A program made the translations under genes and the position numbers. This document shows positions 44,521 to 53,907 of a stretch of DNA of 64,000 bases, one piece after another. How positions within the stretch are numbered: position 1 is the first letter of the stretch; the number at the start of each line of letters is the position of its first letter. The notes beneath the pieces were generated by a model. That model was not told where the DNA came from, made no database searches, and was given only the letters and a program-made list of their open reading frames with translations. Source of the stretch: Alteromonas sp. CI.11.F.A3 (GTDB lineage Bacteria > Pseudomonadota > Gammaproteobacteria > Enterobacterales > Alteromonadaceae); assembly GCF_032925565.1 (NCBI RefSeq), contig NZ_CP136708.1:1984001-2048000 (forward strand), read 5' to 3'.

Positions 44521-45045
44521 TATTCCTTAAAATACTAAATCTAAAGATACTGCTATTGCAGGGAGCATTTGCTCTATCGTAAGGCGTTAGCGCCGCTGCA
44601 TCTGTGTCGTCGAATCTAGCATGTATCCTGCTAGGTGCGATAATATGAATTCATTCTTCGAACTCAGAATAGTATAGGTTCGATGTATTATCAGTGAAAG
44701 TTTACGAAAAATCTTAGACCTTCTGTACTGAGCGTTAGTATGCCTCTTCCTTAATCAACAAAATAAGTAAAGAATCAAGCTAAGGTTACTGCAAGTCCAT
44801 GTTAACTATCGCTAAACTGAATACTTCATACAAATGACTGAATACAAGTATAAGGATAGGTTCCTTATTATCATAATAGGTGAAGTTTTCGCGAACTTCC
44901 ATTTATGGCAGGCTAAGCGTGAACAAACTTGATTGGTATGTTGGTGTATTATCTAAGATTAACCAATGTAGAAAGGTTTCTTATTACATCTACAGATGTT
45001 CAAATTCATCTTTGTGGTAAGCAAATTGATTAATAAAGTGGGAAT
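44521..45045. other. Intergenic spacer, no supported gene
   Basis: This 525-bp stretch contains stop codons in all frames and no significant repeat. It must contain the promoters of the divergent PstS-like and zinc-ribbon genes. A small regulatory RNA is possible but I see no terminator or conserved hairpin that supports it. Confidence 0.45.
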
Positions 45046-45297
45046 ATGGCAAAACCGAACAAGAAAGGGCCAGTTCGAACGGTACAAATAACCTGTGCGA
45101 AATGCAAAACGCCTATTTTCAAATACCGAAAAGGTGGCAAAGGCGCGCTGGTTAAGTGCTTTAAAGAGCGTATTGTTGAAGATTATACCACTACACCCTG
45201 TATATGCCCTAGGTGCGAGCAACCCTTTGCACGGGAAGCCACAATAAGAGGCGCGCCTGCGTTTAAAATTATTGGTGGGAAAGTGCATATGAAGTAG
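45046..45297 (+). CDS. Small zinc-ribbon protein (83 aa)
   Basis: 83 residues, very basic. Two cysteine pairs occur: CAKC (about 18-21) and CICPRC (about 52-57), which would coordinate one Zn in a treble or ribbon fold. The N-terminus (MAKPNKKGPVRTVQ) is lysine rich, and ATIRGAPAFKIIGGKVHMK closes it. This looks like a nucleic-acid-binding protein. I do not recognise a named family. A GTGGGAAT sequence precedes the ATG, without a strong ribosome site. Confidence 0.7.
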   Translation: MAKPNKKGPVRTVQITCAKCKTPIFKYRKGGKGALVKCFKERIVEDYTTTPCICPRCEQPFAREATIRGAPAFKIIGGKVHMK

Positions 45298-45372
45298 TGG
45301 CAAAGCGCTCGAGAGATTAACGCTTCACCACTATCTAGAGGAGGTGATTTCAACTCCTTTAACGGTAGAAAC

Positions 45373-45615
45373 TTATATCGCGGCCTGTAATTTTTCGTAC
45401 AGCGTATCTTTTAGCACGGCACGATCATGCTTCAATTGATGCAATGTTTCGTCGGTGGTTGGGCCACCCTTTAGCTCAAGTTTGCGAATTTCTTCATCTA
45501 AAGCGTTGTACTGTTTGTTTTCGCTGGCAAACGTACTGTCACTTTCTACCAGTTTCTCAATGGTATCTTTGTATTCGGGAAAGTCAGATTGCAATGAGTG
45601 AACTTCACCTAACAT
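45373..45615 (-). CDS. YdcH/DUF465-family protein
   Basis: 80 residues, helical and charged. The pattern HSLQSDFPEYKDTIEKLVESDSTFASENKQYNALDEEIRKLE with KHDRAVLKDTLYEKL is typical of the small YdcH/DUF465 family, which forms a two-helix coiled coil. The function is unknown. It is 45 bp downstream of an enoyl-CoA hydratase gene on the same strand and probably cotranscribed. A TATG start with GGAGC upstream. Confidence 0.87.
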   Translation of the reverse strand: MLGEVHSLQSDFPEYKDTIEKLVESDSTFASENKQYNALDEEIRKLELKGGPTTDETLHQLKHDRAVLKDTLYEKLQAAI

Positions 45616-45660
45616 AATATGCTCCTAAATTTTTCGATGCGTTAATTTGATTGGATAGTG

Positions 45661-46512
45661 TTATTTAATATCTTGTACGGCGACGACTAGATCATTCCAA
45701 TTACGTTGATTTTCCATGTCGTATTCCATGCCTTTAATGTCTGCTTCGTTAAAACGTTTAACAGCGGGGGTTTTACTGGTGGCTTGATATAACCAGTAAG
45801 CTTCTGCACGTAACGCTTCATCTATAGGCTTGTCGATAGATTCGTATACCGCTTGTTTACAGGCATTAATCGATTCTGCGGGAAACAGGGCAATGCGTTT
45901 AGCTAGGGCATCGACATAAGGACCAATTTCGTCAGGCTCCAGGGCTTTATTAATGGTGCCGTAAGCTTCGGCTTCATCGGCGCTGAAATCACGAGCACTT
46001 AGAATAATTTCTAGGGCGCGGCCTAGACCGGTTTGGCGCGCCATGCGAGACGCACCACCGCCGCAAGGCAATATGCCCATGCCGACTTCCATTTGCATAA
46101 ACTTGTATTTACCACGCGCGGCGAATCGCATATCGCAGGCCAGTGCAAATTCATGACCGCCACCTCGGGCAAAACCTTCAAGTTTAGCGATCGTGGCTTG
46201 AGGTAATTTGCTAATACGTTCTAATACCACTTGAAGGTCGAGCAATTTTACATCGCCACGTGCTACCGCTTCTGTAGACATGTCTTTTAGCAGGTTGGTG
46301 TCATAGTGACATACCCAAATTTCAGGGTTAGCTGATTGAAATGCCACCACCTTAACGGTGCGGTCGCGCTCAAGGCGCATGGCAAGACCCATTAAGTCTT
46401 CTAACATCTCTTGACCTTGCACGTTAACAGGGCCGAAATCGAAAGTAATGGTGAGTATTGCACCGTCTTGCTTTGCGGTAAAAGTGGTGTAGCCGTTATA
46501 AGCCATGTTCAT
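45661..46512 (-). CDS. Enoyl-CoA hydratase/isomerase family protein
   Basis: 283 residues. The oxyanion-hole motifs are KLEGFARGGGHEFALACDMRFAARGKYKFMQ (about 118-148) and MGILPCGGGASRMARQTGLGRALEIILSARDFSADEAEAYG. The second lacks a Glu in the canonical catalytic position, so the reaction may be decarboxylation, isomerisation or another thioester reaction. The product is cytoplasmic. ATG codons at 46512 and 46506 are both usable; the AGAGGA site favours the second by spacing. Confidence 0.85.
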   Translation of the reverse strand: MNMAYNGYTTFTAKQDGAILTITFDFGPVNVQGQEMLEDLMGLAMRLERDRTVKVVAFQSANPEIWVCHYDTNLLKDMSTEAVARGDVKLLDLQVVLERISKLPQATIAKLEGFARGGGHEFALACDMRFAARGKYKFMQMEVGMGILPCGGGASRMARQTGLGRALEIILSARDFSADEAEAYGTINKALEPDEIGPYVDALAKRIALFPAESINACKQAVYESIDKPIDEALRAEAYWLYQATSKTPAVKRFNEADIKGMEYDMENQRNWNDLVVAVQDIK

Positions 46513-46926
46513 ATTCCTCTGGTCGCATTCGTTTGTTAATTCATTTTTTAGTTGTGTTTAACTTGCCAATGAAAGACTAGCAGCGATTGAGTGGCTTAAT
46601 AATCGGTAAAACCGTGAATACAGTTTATGTTTTTTGTTGAAGGTAACAGCTAAATAGGGGATAAGTTGTGATTCAGACATAAGAAAACGGGGGGATATAA
46701 AGTGTAAGAGGAATTTTATAAGTTGAACGAACTATCTGTTGCGCTGGACATTTTTCGTAACAATTTCAAATATCATTTGCGACTGCCTACGTTGCGTGAC
46801 ACGCTAAACCTGATTATGCTCCTTCGCGATTATACCTAGGGCAATGCTCCCTTTTTACGGGCAATACTCTCTTTCAAAGGGAATACTCTCTTTAAGGGGC
46901 CCCCTCTCTACATGGAATTATAAGAT
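46513..46926. other. Intergenic spacer with degenerate repeats upstream of M1 peptidase
   Basis: No gene is supported. Three imperfect copies of a ~20-bp unit GGGCAATACTCTCTTT... occupy 46839-46897, just upstream of the peptidase start. Confidence 0.5.
46839..46897. repeat. Three imperfect ~20-bp tandem repeats
   Basis: GGGCAATGCTCCCTTTTTAC, GGGCAATACTCTCTTTCAAA and GGGAATACTCTCTTTAAGG follow each other 30-88 bp before the M1 peptidase ATG. Confidence 0.85.
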
Positions 46927-49497
46927 ATGAGACGAATCATAACGTTGTTTAGTTGTGTTTTGGCGCTGCTAACGACTCAAGTGTTAGCAAAAGATGTGGA
47001 ATACCGTTTACCATCTTCCGTTACGCCAACCTTTCAAGACATTCATTTAAACCTAGATCCTGATGCACCAAACTACTCGGGTTCTACCCGCATTAGCATT
47101 ACGGTTAATTCAGCCACAAAAAAAGTGGGCTTTTATCAGCAAGACCTTACCGTTACACATGCCGAGCTTAGTCAAAATGAGCGCGTAATAGCACTTAATG
47201 TTGAACAAGGTGAATACAATATTAATTGGGGCATGGCTGAAGCTGACATTGCGCCGGGCAAATACACCCTAATCATCGACTTCGAAGGCAAGGTGAATAC
47301 GTCATCTGATGGCATGTATTTGTCTCGATTTGAAGAAACAAACTACATCTTTACGCAGTTTGAAGATATGCATGCACGTAAAGCCTTTCCTAGTTTCGAC
47401 GAACCCGCATTTAAAATACCTTACCAAATGACCATCACGGCGCCCGAAAAACAAGTGGTGGTATCGAATACGCCGGTTGAAAGCCATGATGTAAGCGAAG
47501 GCATGCAGACCGTTAAGTTTGAAAAAACCAAACCTATGCCAACCTACTTAATTGCTTACACTGTAGGGCCATTTGATAGTGTTGAACTAAAAGGTTTGTC
47601 GGTACCAGGTAAAATCTACGTACCTAAAGGCTATGCAGACAAAACTAAGTTTGTGGTGAAGCACACCCCTGAAATTTTAGCCACGCTAGAAGACTTTTTC
47701 GATATTAAATACCCTTACAAAAAGCTCGATTTTGTCGCTGTACCTAACTTCACTCATGGTGCAATGGAAAACGTTGGGCTAATTACTTACCGCGACAGTT
47801 TGTTATTGCTAGCAGACGAGCCGGGTTTAACCGAACGTAAAGGGCCGCTTAACGTTATTGCACATGAGCTGGCGCATCAATGGTTTGGTAACTTAGTGAC
47901 CATGGCATGGTGGGATGATTTATGGTTAAACGAAGCATTTGCCTCGTGGGCGGCAAGCTACACCATGATGGAACTATACCCAGAGCTTAATTTTGCAGAT
48001 CGTATTGTGCAAGAGTCTGCGTTTGGTGCCGATGCTAGCCCTACGGTTAAACCAGTTAAAAAAGTAGTGCGCATTCAACCCGATGTTATGGATGGCTTGG
48101 GGCTGAACTACTCAAAAGGCGAGTCTATTCTGCAAATGATAGAGTCGTTAATTGGTACTGAAAAGTTCCGTGAAGGCGTGCGTAACTATATGAATACCCA
48201 TGCATGGGGTAATACGGTTGCTGATGATTTGTGGGCTGCACTTGATGGTGTATCAGACATTAATTTAAGCGCCATGATGAAAGCCTATTTAGAACAACCT
48301 GCTTACCCACTGATCTCTATAGACGATAAAGGTACTATTACACAGGAGCGTTTCCATTACGCGGGCGCAACCGTAGATGCACAAACGTGGGCAGTTCCGC
48401 TTAAACTTACTTATAAAGTAAACGGTGCAATAAAGCAGGAAGTGGTATTTATTGATAAAGCCAAAACTCAATTGCCTCAACTTGCTGAAGCTGACTGGGT
48501 TTTCCCTAACGATAACGCCACAGGCTATTTCCGCTGGGCAATTACAAGTAAGCAACTTGATAACTTACTTGGCGATTTGAATGTGCTTAACAAGCGCGAA
48601 AAGAAAAACGTGCTTTATAATATGCAAGCATTGCTTAACGCGGGTAAAGTTAACATTGATAGCATAATGCCAGTATTAAATGCCTTGGCGAAAGATAACG
48701 ACCCAGTTGTTAAACGTGCTGCGATAGGTGTTTTGGCTGAGTTTGATTACTTAGTTAATGACGACAATAAAGCAAATTATGCTGCATTGTTGAATCAAGA
48801 GTACTTGCCTTTGCTAAACGAGCTTACGCTTCAGCAAACTAGCGATGAATCGGAAAGCGTTATTAGCCTACGTAACCAGCTTTACAGCCTGCTTGGAAAT
48901 AGAGCAAACAACGAAACCTTGATTAAGCAAAGTGAATCGCTTGCTAAGCAATACATTGAAGATAGCAGTGCCGTTCCAGCGGGTATTGCCGGTACCGCTA
49001 TTGGGGTTACTACGAAGCATAGTGAAGAAGCGCTATATGAAACATTGGTAGCTGCATTTAAAAAAGCACAACTTCCTAATGTTAAACGCACCTTGCTTTA
49101 TTCAATGCGCTATACCGATGAAGCCACGGTAAATAAAATGCTAGATTTAGCATTAACCGACGACATTACTCCGGCGAATACACTTTATATGTTGGTAAGA
49201 GTCTCGCGTAATTTAGAGCTTAAAACCGTGTTGTACAAATGGTTAAACTCAAATCTAGATGCATTGATTGCGAAGATGCCAGATTACCATGTATCGCGTA
49301 TGCCTGAGTTTGTATCAACTACCTGTAGTGCTGAAAACGTAGACATGGCTAAAGCATTCTACGAGCCAATCAAAGATAAGCATGAAGGCATGGCCCGTAG
49401 TTTCGACATTATGTTGGATGAATCGAAACAGTGTTTACGTTTAAAAGCGACATACCAAGAAGACTTTAATAAATTCTTAGCCAAATACGGCAACTGA
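46927..49497 (+). CDS. M1 family aminopeptidase, exported
   Basis: 856 residues with a signal peptide (1-21, ending QVLAKD). The exopeptidase motif GAMENVG (about 278-284) and zinc motif HELAHQWFGN (about 313-322) with the downstream Glu in NEAFASW (about 336) are intact. An ERAP1-like C-terminal helical region of about 300 residues completes the family architecture. The enzyme removes N-terminal residues from peptides in the periplasm or outside. A strong terminator follows. It complements the S9 peptidase for peptide scavenging. Confidence 0.95.
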   Translation: MRRIITLFSCVLALLTTQVLAKDVEYRLPSSVTPTFQDIHLNLDPDAPNYSGSTRISITVNSATKKVGFYQQDLTVTHAELSQNERVIALNVEQGEYNINWGMAEADIAPGKYTLIIDFEGKVNTSSDGMYLSRFEETNYIFTQFEDMHARKAFPSFDEPAFKIPYQMTITAPEKQVVVSNTPVESHDVSEGMQTVKFEKTKPMPTYLIAYTVGPFDSVELKGLSVPGKIYVPKGYADKTKFVVKHTPEILATLEDFFDIKYPYKKLDFVAVPNFTHGAMENVGLITYRDSLLLLADEPGLTERKGPLNVIAHELAHQWFGNLVTMAWWDDLWLNEAFASWAASYTMMELYPELNFADRIVQESAFGADASPTVKPVKKVVRIQPDVMDGLGLNYSKGESILQMIESLIGTEKFREGVRNYMNTHAWGNTVADDLWAALDGVSDINLSAMMKAYLEQPAYPLISIDDKGTITQERFHYAGATVDAQTWAVPLKLTYKVNGAIKQEVVFIDKAKTQLPQLAEADWVFPNDNATGYFRWAITSKQLDNLLGDLNVLNKREKKNVLYNMQALLNAGKVNIDSIMPVLNALAKDNDPVVKRAAIGVLAEFDYLVNDDNKANYAALLNQEYLPLLNELTLQQTSDESESVISLRNQLYSLLGNRANNETLIKQSESLAKQYIEDSSAVPAGIAGTAIGVTTKHSEEALYETLVAAFKKAQLPNVKRTLLYSMRYTDEATVNKMLDLALTDDITPANTLYMLVRVSRNLELKTVLYKWLNSNLDALIAKMPDYHVSRMPEFVSTTCSAENVDMAKAFYEPIKDKHEGMARSFDIMLDESKQCLRLKATYQEDFNKFLAKYGN

Positions 49498-49553
49498 ATA
49501 TAAGATTAAATTAATATCTTTATAAATCAACAATATTACTGTGATTCGACGCA

Positions 49554-49582
49554 AGAGGCTGCCATCCGGCAGCCTCTTTTTT
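49554..49582 (+). terminator. Rho-independent terminator of the M1 peptidase gene
   Basis: AGAGGCTGCC and GGCAGCCTCT form a perfect 10-bp stem with a 4-nt loop and a following T-run. Confidence 0.95.
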
Positions 49583-49843
49583 ATTTTCTACCTCAAAATG
49601 TCACAAAAGAGAGCACTAAGCGTCAATTTTGTTACAAGGCCACTTTTTACACAGAATTTGCACAGTTAGTTTTACCTGTACCGAAGTACACTTGAGTTAA
49701 ACAAAAAATAAACTTATTTAACTAGCGTAAGTTCATGATTTTCATTGTTAAATAAAAAACTGATATTATTTTGCACAAGTTCTTGCTGTGTATACGCAAG
49801 TATATAATTTTATACGTTCCTAAAAAAAGTGGACAATAACAAC
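49583..49843. other. Promoter region of the nuclease operon
   Basis: AT-rich sequence with no gene; it holds the promoter of the nuclease-cohesin operon. I see no clear palindromic operator. Confidence 0.45.
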
Positions 49844-52800
49844 ATGGCACAACTGGGTAAACAAGGGCGAGCGAAGTTGAGTAAGTCAGCTTTGTGCGTA
49901 AAATTAATATTGGGTAGTGTGCTAACTCTGCCACTTTCTTTTAACGCTTTATCAGATGTAATTTGGGAAGAGAACTTCGACGCAGCCGCATTAGACGGCA
50001 AGGGAGCCGTTGGAGGCGACACAGTTACTATCGATATGGATGGTGTATCTCGCTGGAGTATTGATGTTTCAGATGCTGATTTAACGGCGGCTTCTGATTG
50101 GTTTAAAGTCGATGGCGGTCAATTAAGTGCTCGTGATGTAGATGGCGAAGCAGTGTGGTTGTCTGAAGTTATTGTCGTAAACGGCTTGACCGACTTGCAG
50201 CTTGATGTCGAAGTATCAGAAAGTGGTACGCAAGAAGACTTAGATTATGTTGATGTGATGTACTCAGTTGATGGTGGAGAGTTTGTCTTAGTCACTAATA
50301 CATTGGGTACAGACACTCATACTCTGGTAGATGACTACACTGGTATAACCGTTAATTCTGCTATTCCTGATGCAAGCACGGTTCAAATAAAACTCGCTAT
50401 GAAGAACAATGCTGGGACAGAATCTCACTTTGTAAACAGCGTTGTTTTATCAGGCTCAACTGGCTCAGAAGACGGCGGTAGTGAAGGAGAAGGCGGCGAT
50501 GATGGTGAAGTATCTGACGACACACTTCGTACGTTAACCGAAAGTTGCTTTAACTGCCCTGATTTAACTGCGGTTAAATTACCCAGCGAATATGTTGAGG
50601 CTGATTATTATGCGCAGCTTGATACCGCAATAACGAACAATGAAAGCGCTGAAACACTTAAAGCGCTGGCACAAAATATTATCTCGCTAGACCACCATCA
50701 GCTTTCTTATTCAGAAGCATGGACTGCCCTTACCGATACCGATCAAGACCCAGCCAACCCAGACAATGTAGTTTTGTTCTACATGGGAACGTCGTTAGCT
50801 AAATTTAGTAACGGTAGCGGTACCCAAAGCAGCAACCAAGATAACTGGAACAGAGAACACGTTTGGGCAAACAGCCATGGTTTCTCTAGCAATAGCCTTG
50901 CAGCCTACACCGATATTCATCACCTTCGGCCAACCGATATTTCGGTAAATGGTTCTCGGGGTAATTTAGACTTTGATGAAAGCGATGGCGAATTATCGGA
51001 AGCGCCAGCGAACAGCATTGATAGTGACTCTTTTGAGCCTCGTGATTCAGTAAAAGGCGATGTAGCGCGCGCTATGTTTTACATGGACGTACGTTACGAT
51101 GGAAGCGATACCAGTGAATCGGAAGAAGATTTGGTATTGGTTGACCGTTTAACCAGCACTGACGAAGCGGCTCATGGCAAGCTTTGCGTATTGTTGCAGT
51201 GGCATGAAAGCGATCCAGTGGATGAATTCGAGGAAGAACGAAACAGTAAAGTTTTCGAATTCCAAGGTAACCGTAACCCGTTCATTGATAAGCCTGAGCT
51301 TGCTTCACTAATTTTCAATGCAAGTTGTGATGGCAGTGACGCTGGTGATTCAGATGGCGGTGGTTCAGACGGTGGTGATACAGGCGGTTCAGACGGTGGT
51401 GACTCAGATGGAGACACTACGGACGGAAGCACAGGTTCAGGGCATGCAGTATTCATTTCTGAATACATTGAAGGCAGTAGCTTCAGCAAGGCCGTTGAAA
51501 TTTATAATGGTTCTACAGAAGCCGTAGATTTAAGTAACTATAAACTTAAGCTGCTTTCAAACGGCGCAACCGCAGTAGGTGATGAGAAAGTACTAGCGCT
51601 TAGCGGCACATTAGCGTCTGGTGCCGTGGCTACCTTTAGTCATGAGAGCGCTGATGACGCACTGACAACAGGTTCAACGCTAAGTAGCTTTGTGATGAAC
51701 TTCAATGGTGATGATTACATCGAGCTAAGTTACGGCGATGTGACTATTGATGCTGTGGGTACGTTTGGGGTAAAAACTAACTGGGGTAAAGATGTAACCC
51801 TAGTGCGTAAAGCTTCTATTACCGAAGGTAATGCAACCCGCAACCCCGCTTTCGATCCCACTAGCGAATGGGATAGTTACAGCCAAAACACCTTCGATTA
51901 TTTTGGTTCTCACAACGGTAGTGTAGTAGAACCTACAGATCCAACCGACCCAACTGATCCGACAGACCCTGTTGATCCAGTTGACCCAGTCGATCCGGTA
52001 GACCCAACGGTTGAATTGGTACTTATCAGTGAACTGCAGGGTGACGGTGATGCTTCACCATTGGCTGACACAACCGTGATTATTGAAGCGGTTGTGACTA
52101 AGGTAGCTGAAGATTTATCTGGTTTCTTCGTTCAAGAAGAAGCGGCTGACTCTGATGGTAACGATGCAACATCTGAAGGTGTGTTTGTGTATGCAACTTC
52201 GCTTGATACTTACCCTGGGGTAGGTGATTTAGTGCGCATGCAAGGTGATGTAGTTGAGTATAACGACTTAACTGAGTTTGTATTATCAGGTGAAGTTGAA
52301 GTATTAGGTGCGGGCGGCAGTGTGTTATACACCGAACTTAGCATGCCATTTAGTGCTGATACTAACCTTGAAGCCTATGAAGGTATGCAAATTACCTTTA
52401 CACAATCTTTGTTAGTGAATGATGTGTACAACCTAGGCCGTTACGGTCAGTTTAACGTGGGTTCTGAACGCGTGATGATCCCCACTAACCAATATCCTGC
52501 GGGTTCTGCTGGCGCGCTAGCATTAGCGGAAGAAAATGCCCTTAATACGTTATTGGTAGATGATGCTTCAAACAGCCAAAACCTAGATGGTATTCCATTC
52601 CCAGTAGGTGGGCTAACTCACACCAATCCACTTCGCCTAGGCGATACGGTTGAAAACCTAACAGGTGTCATGCATTACTCGTTTGGCGAGTACCAATTAT
52701 TGCCTGTAACCGACCTAGAGTTAGTACGCACAAATGCACGTACAGCTTACCCATTAATCGGCTTAACTGGCGATGTGAAAGTGGCTAGCTTTAACGTACT

Positions 52801-53893
52801 TAACTATTTCGATGGACCAGACTTCCCGACGTCTCGCGGTGCCACCAATGAATTTGAATTGGTACGCCAAGAAGCAAAAATTGTTGCAGCATTAGCGGCA
52901 ATGGACGCAGATGTTGTTGGTCTTGTAGAAGTTGAAAATGATGGGCACGGTGAAGATTCTGCTATTGCAACGCTAACTGCAGCGGTAAATGCTGAAATGG
53001 GCGGCGATGTTTATAGCTATGTGTCAATTGCTGAAGCGTTGGGTACTGATGAAATTGCAGTAGGCATGATTTATAAGCCTGCAGTAGTTACACCATTTGG
53101 TAATGCAGTGACGTCGTCTGAAACACCGTTTGACTATGGTAACCGTCAACCACTTCTTCAATCGTTTACAGTGAACGCCAATGGTGAAGCATTTACTCTT
53201 GCCGTAAACCACTTTAAATCGAAAGGAAGCTGTTCTAGCGCTACAGGCGATAATGCCGATTCAGGTGATGGCCAAGGCTGTTGGAACGCATTGCGTACCG
53301 ATGCGGCAAACGGCTTGGTTGCTATTGTAGAAAACAACAGCGATACCTTGTCTGACCGCTTGTTGATTATGGGCGATTTGAACGCGTATGCCGCAGAGGA
53401 GCCTATTTTGGCCCTTGAAAGTGCAGGCTATACCAACCTAGTTAACACCTTTGGTGGCGACTCGGCGTACTCATACACCTTTGATGGCGAGCTAGGTTAC
53501 CTAGACCATGCACTATCAAGCCCTAGCTTAACCGAATATGTGGTTGATGCGACGGTATGGCACATTAACTCAGATGAGCCTCGAGTGTTTGATTACAACG
53601 AAGAGTTTAAAACGGACGCGCAAATCACCGATTATTATGGTGCTGATGCGTATCGCTCTTCAGACCACGACCCAGTATTGGTAGTACTTAACTTCCCAGA
53701 TGCGGTTCAACCTGGTGATTTTGATGGCGACAACGACGTAGACTACAACGACATTATGGCGTTCTACGGCTTGTTCTTATCAGGTGGCGCGAACGATTTG
53801 GCAAATGATTTTAATAACGATGGCGCGGTGAGTTTTTACGATATCAACGCCTTGATGGCCATGTGTACCCGCGCTGGCTGTGCAGTAGAATAA
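49844..53893 (+). CDS. Giant secreted protein with endonuclease I and ExeM-type nuclease domains and C-terminal dockerin
   Basis: About 1349 residues (a GTG at 49829 would add five). Signal peptide to about residue 38. Residues 40-210 form a beta-sandwich. A Gly/Asp/Glu linker leads to an endonuclease I (EndA) domain at about 230-500 with WNREHVWANSHGF and DIHHLRPTD. A second Gly/Asp linker precedes a lamin-tail domain (about 535-690; VFISEYIEGSS, AVEIYNGS). A PTDP/VDP repeat linker (about 700-724) leads to an OB-fold-like region and an exonuclease/endonuclease/phosphatase domain (about 975-1285; VASFNVLNY, IMGDLNAY, SSDHDPVLV). The last 60 residues are a two-repeat dockerin: DFDGDNDVDYND and DFNNDGAVSFYD. 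It should degrade extracellular DNA. The dockerin replaces the GlyGly-CTERM tail of Shewanella ExeM. Confidence 0.88.
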   Translation: MAQLGKQGRAKLSKSALCVKLILGSVLTLPLSFNALSDVIWEENFDAAALDGKGAVGGDTVTIDMDGVSRWSIDVSDADLTAASDWFKVDGGQLSARDVDGEAVWLSEVIVVNGLTDLQLDVEVSESGTQEDLDYVDVMYSVDGGEFVLVTNTLGTDTHTLVDDYTGITVNSAIPDASTVQIKLAMKNNAGTESHFVNSVVLSGSTGSEDGGSEGEGGDDGEVSDDTLRTLTESCFNCPDLTAVKLPSEYVEADYYAQLDTAITNNESAETLKALAQNIISLDHHQLSYSEAWTALTDTDQDPANPDNVVLFYMGTSLAKFSNGSGTQSSNQDNWNREHVWANSHGFSSNSLAAYTDIHHLRPTDISVNGSRGNLDFDESDGELSEAPANSIDSDSFEPRDSVKGDVARAMFYMDVRYDGSDTSESEEDLVLVDRLTSTDEAAHGKLCVLLQWHESDPVDEFEEERNSKVFEFQGNRNPFIDKPELASLIFNASCDGSDAGDSDGGGSDGGDTGGSDGGDSDGDTTDGSTGSGHAVFISEYIEGSSFSKAVEIYNGSTEAVDLSNYKLKLLSNGATAVGDEKVLALSGTLASGAVATFSHESADDALTTGSTLSSFVMNFNGDDYIELSYGDVTIDAVGTFGVKTNWGKDVTLVRKASITEGNATRNPAFDPTSEWDSYSQNTFDYFGSHNGSVVEPTDPTDPTDPTDPVDPVDPVDPVDPTVELVLISELQGDGDASPLADTTVIIEAVVTKVAEDLSGFFVQEEAADSDGNDATSEGVFVYATSLDTYPGVGDLVRMQGDVVEYNDLTEFVLSGEVEVLGAGGSVLYTELSMPFSADTNLEAYEGMQITFTQSLLVNDVYNLGRYGQFNVGSERVMIPTNQYPAGSAGALALAEENALNTLLVDDASNSQNLDGIPFPVGGLTHTNPLRLGDTVENLTGVMHYSFGEYQLLPVTDLELVRTNARTAYPLIGLTGDVKVASFNVLNYFDGPDFPTSRGATNEFELVRQEAKIVAALAAMDADVVGLVEVENDGHGEDSAIATLTAAVNAEMGGDVYSYVSIAEALGTDEIAVGMIYKPAVVTPFGNAVTSSETPFDYGNRQPLLQSFTVNANGEAFTLAVNHFKSKGSCSSATGDNADSGDGQGCWNALRTDAANGLVAIVENNSDTLSDRLLIMGDLNAYAAEEPILALESAGYTNLVNTFGGDSAYSYTFDGELGYLDHALSSPSLTEYVVDATVWHINSDEPRVFDYNEEFKTDAQITDYYGADAYRSSDHDPVLVVLNFPDAVQPGDFDGDNDVDYNDIMAFYGLFLSGGANDLANDFNNDGAVSFYDINALMAMCTRAGCAVE
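51330..51440 (+). repeat. Gly/Asp/Ser-rich repeat linker in the nuclease
   Basis: Repeated GGTGGTTCAGACGGTGG-like words encode a DGGSDGGD-type linker between the endonuclease I and lamin-tail domains. It is acidic, probably flexible and calcium binding. Confidence 0.8.
51931..52011 (+). repeat. PTDP/VDP tripeptide-repeat linker
   Basis: Tandem 9-bp codon repeats (GAC/GAT CCA/CCG ACC/GTT) encode PTD repeated four times followed by PVD repeated four times. The stiff, acidic linker separates the lamin-tail domain from the ExeM-type nuclease half. Confidence 0.9.
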
Positions 53894-53907
53894 GTAGGAA
53901 TTAGAAA

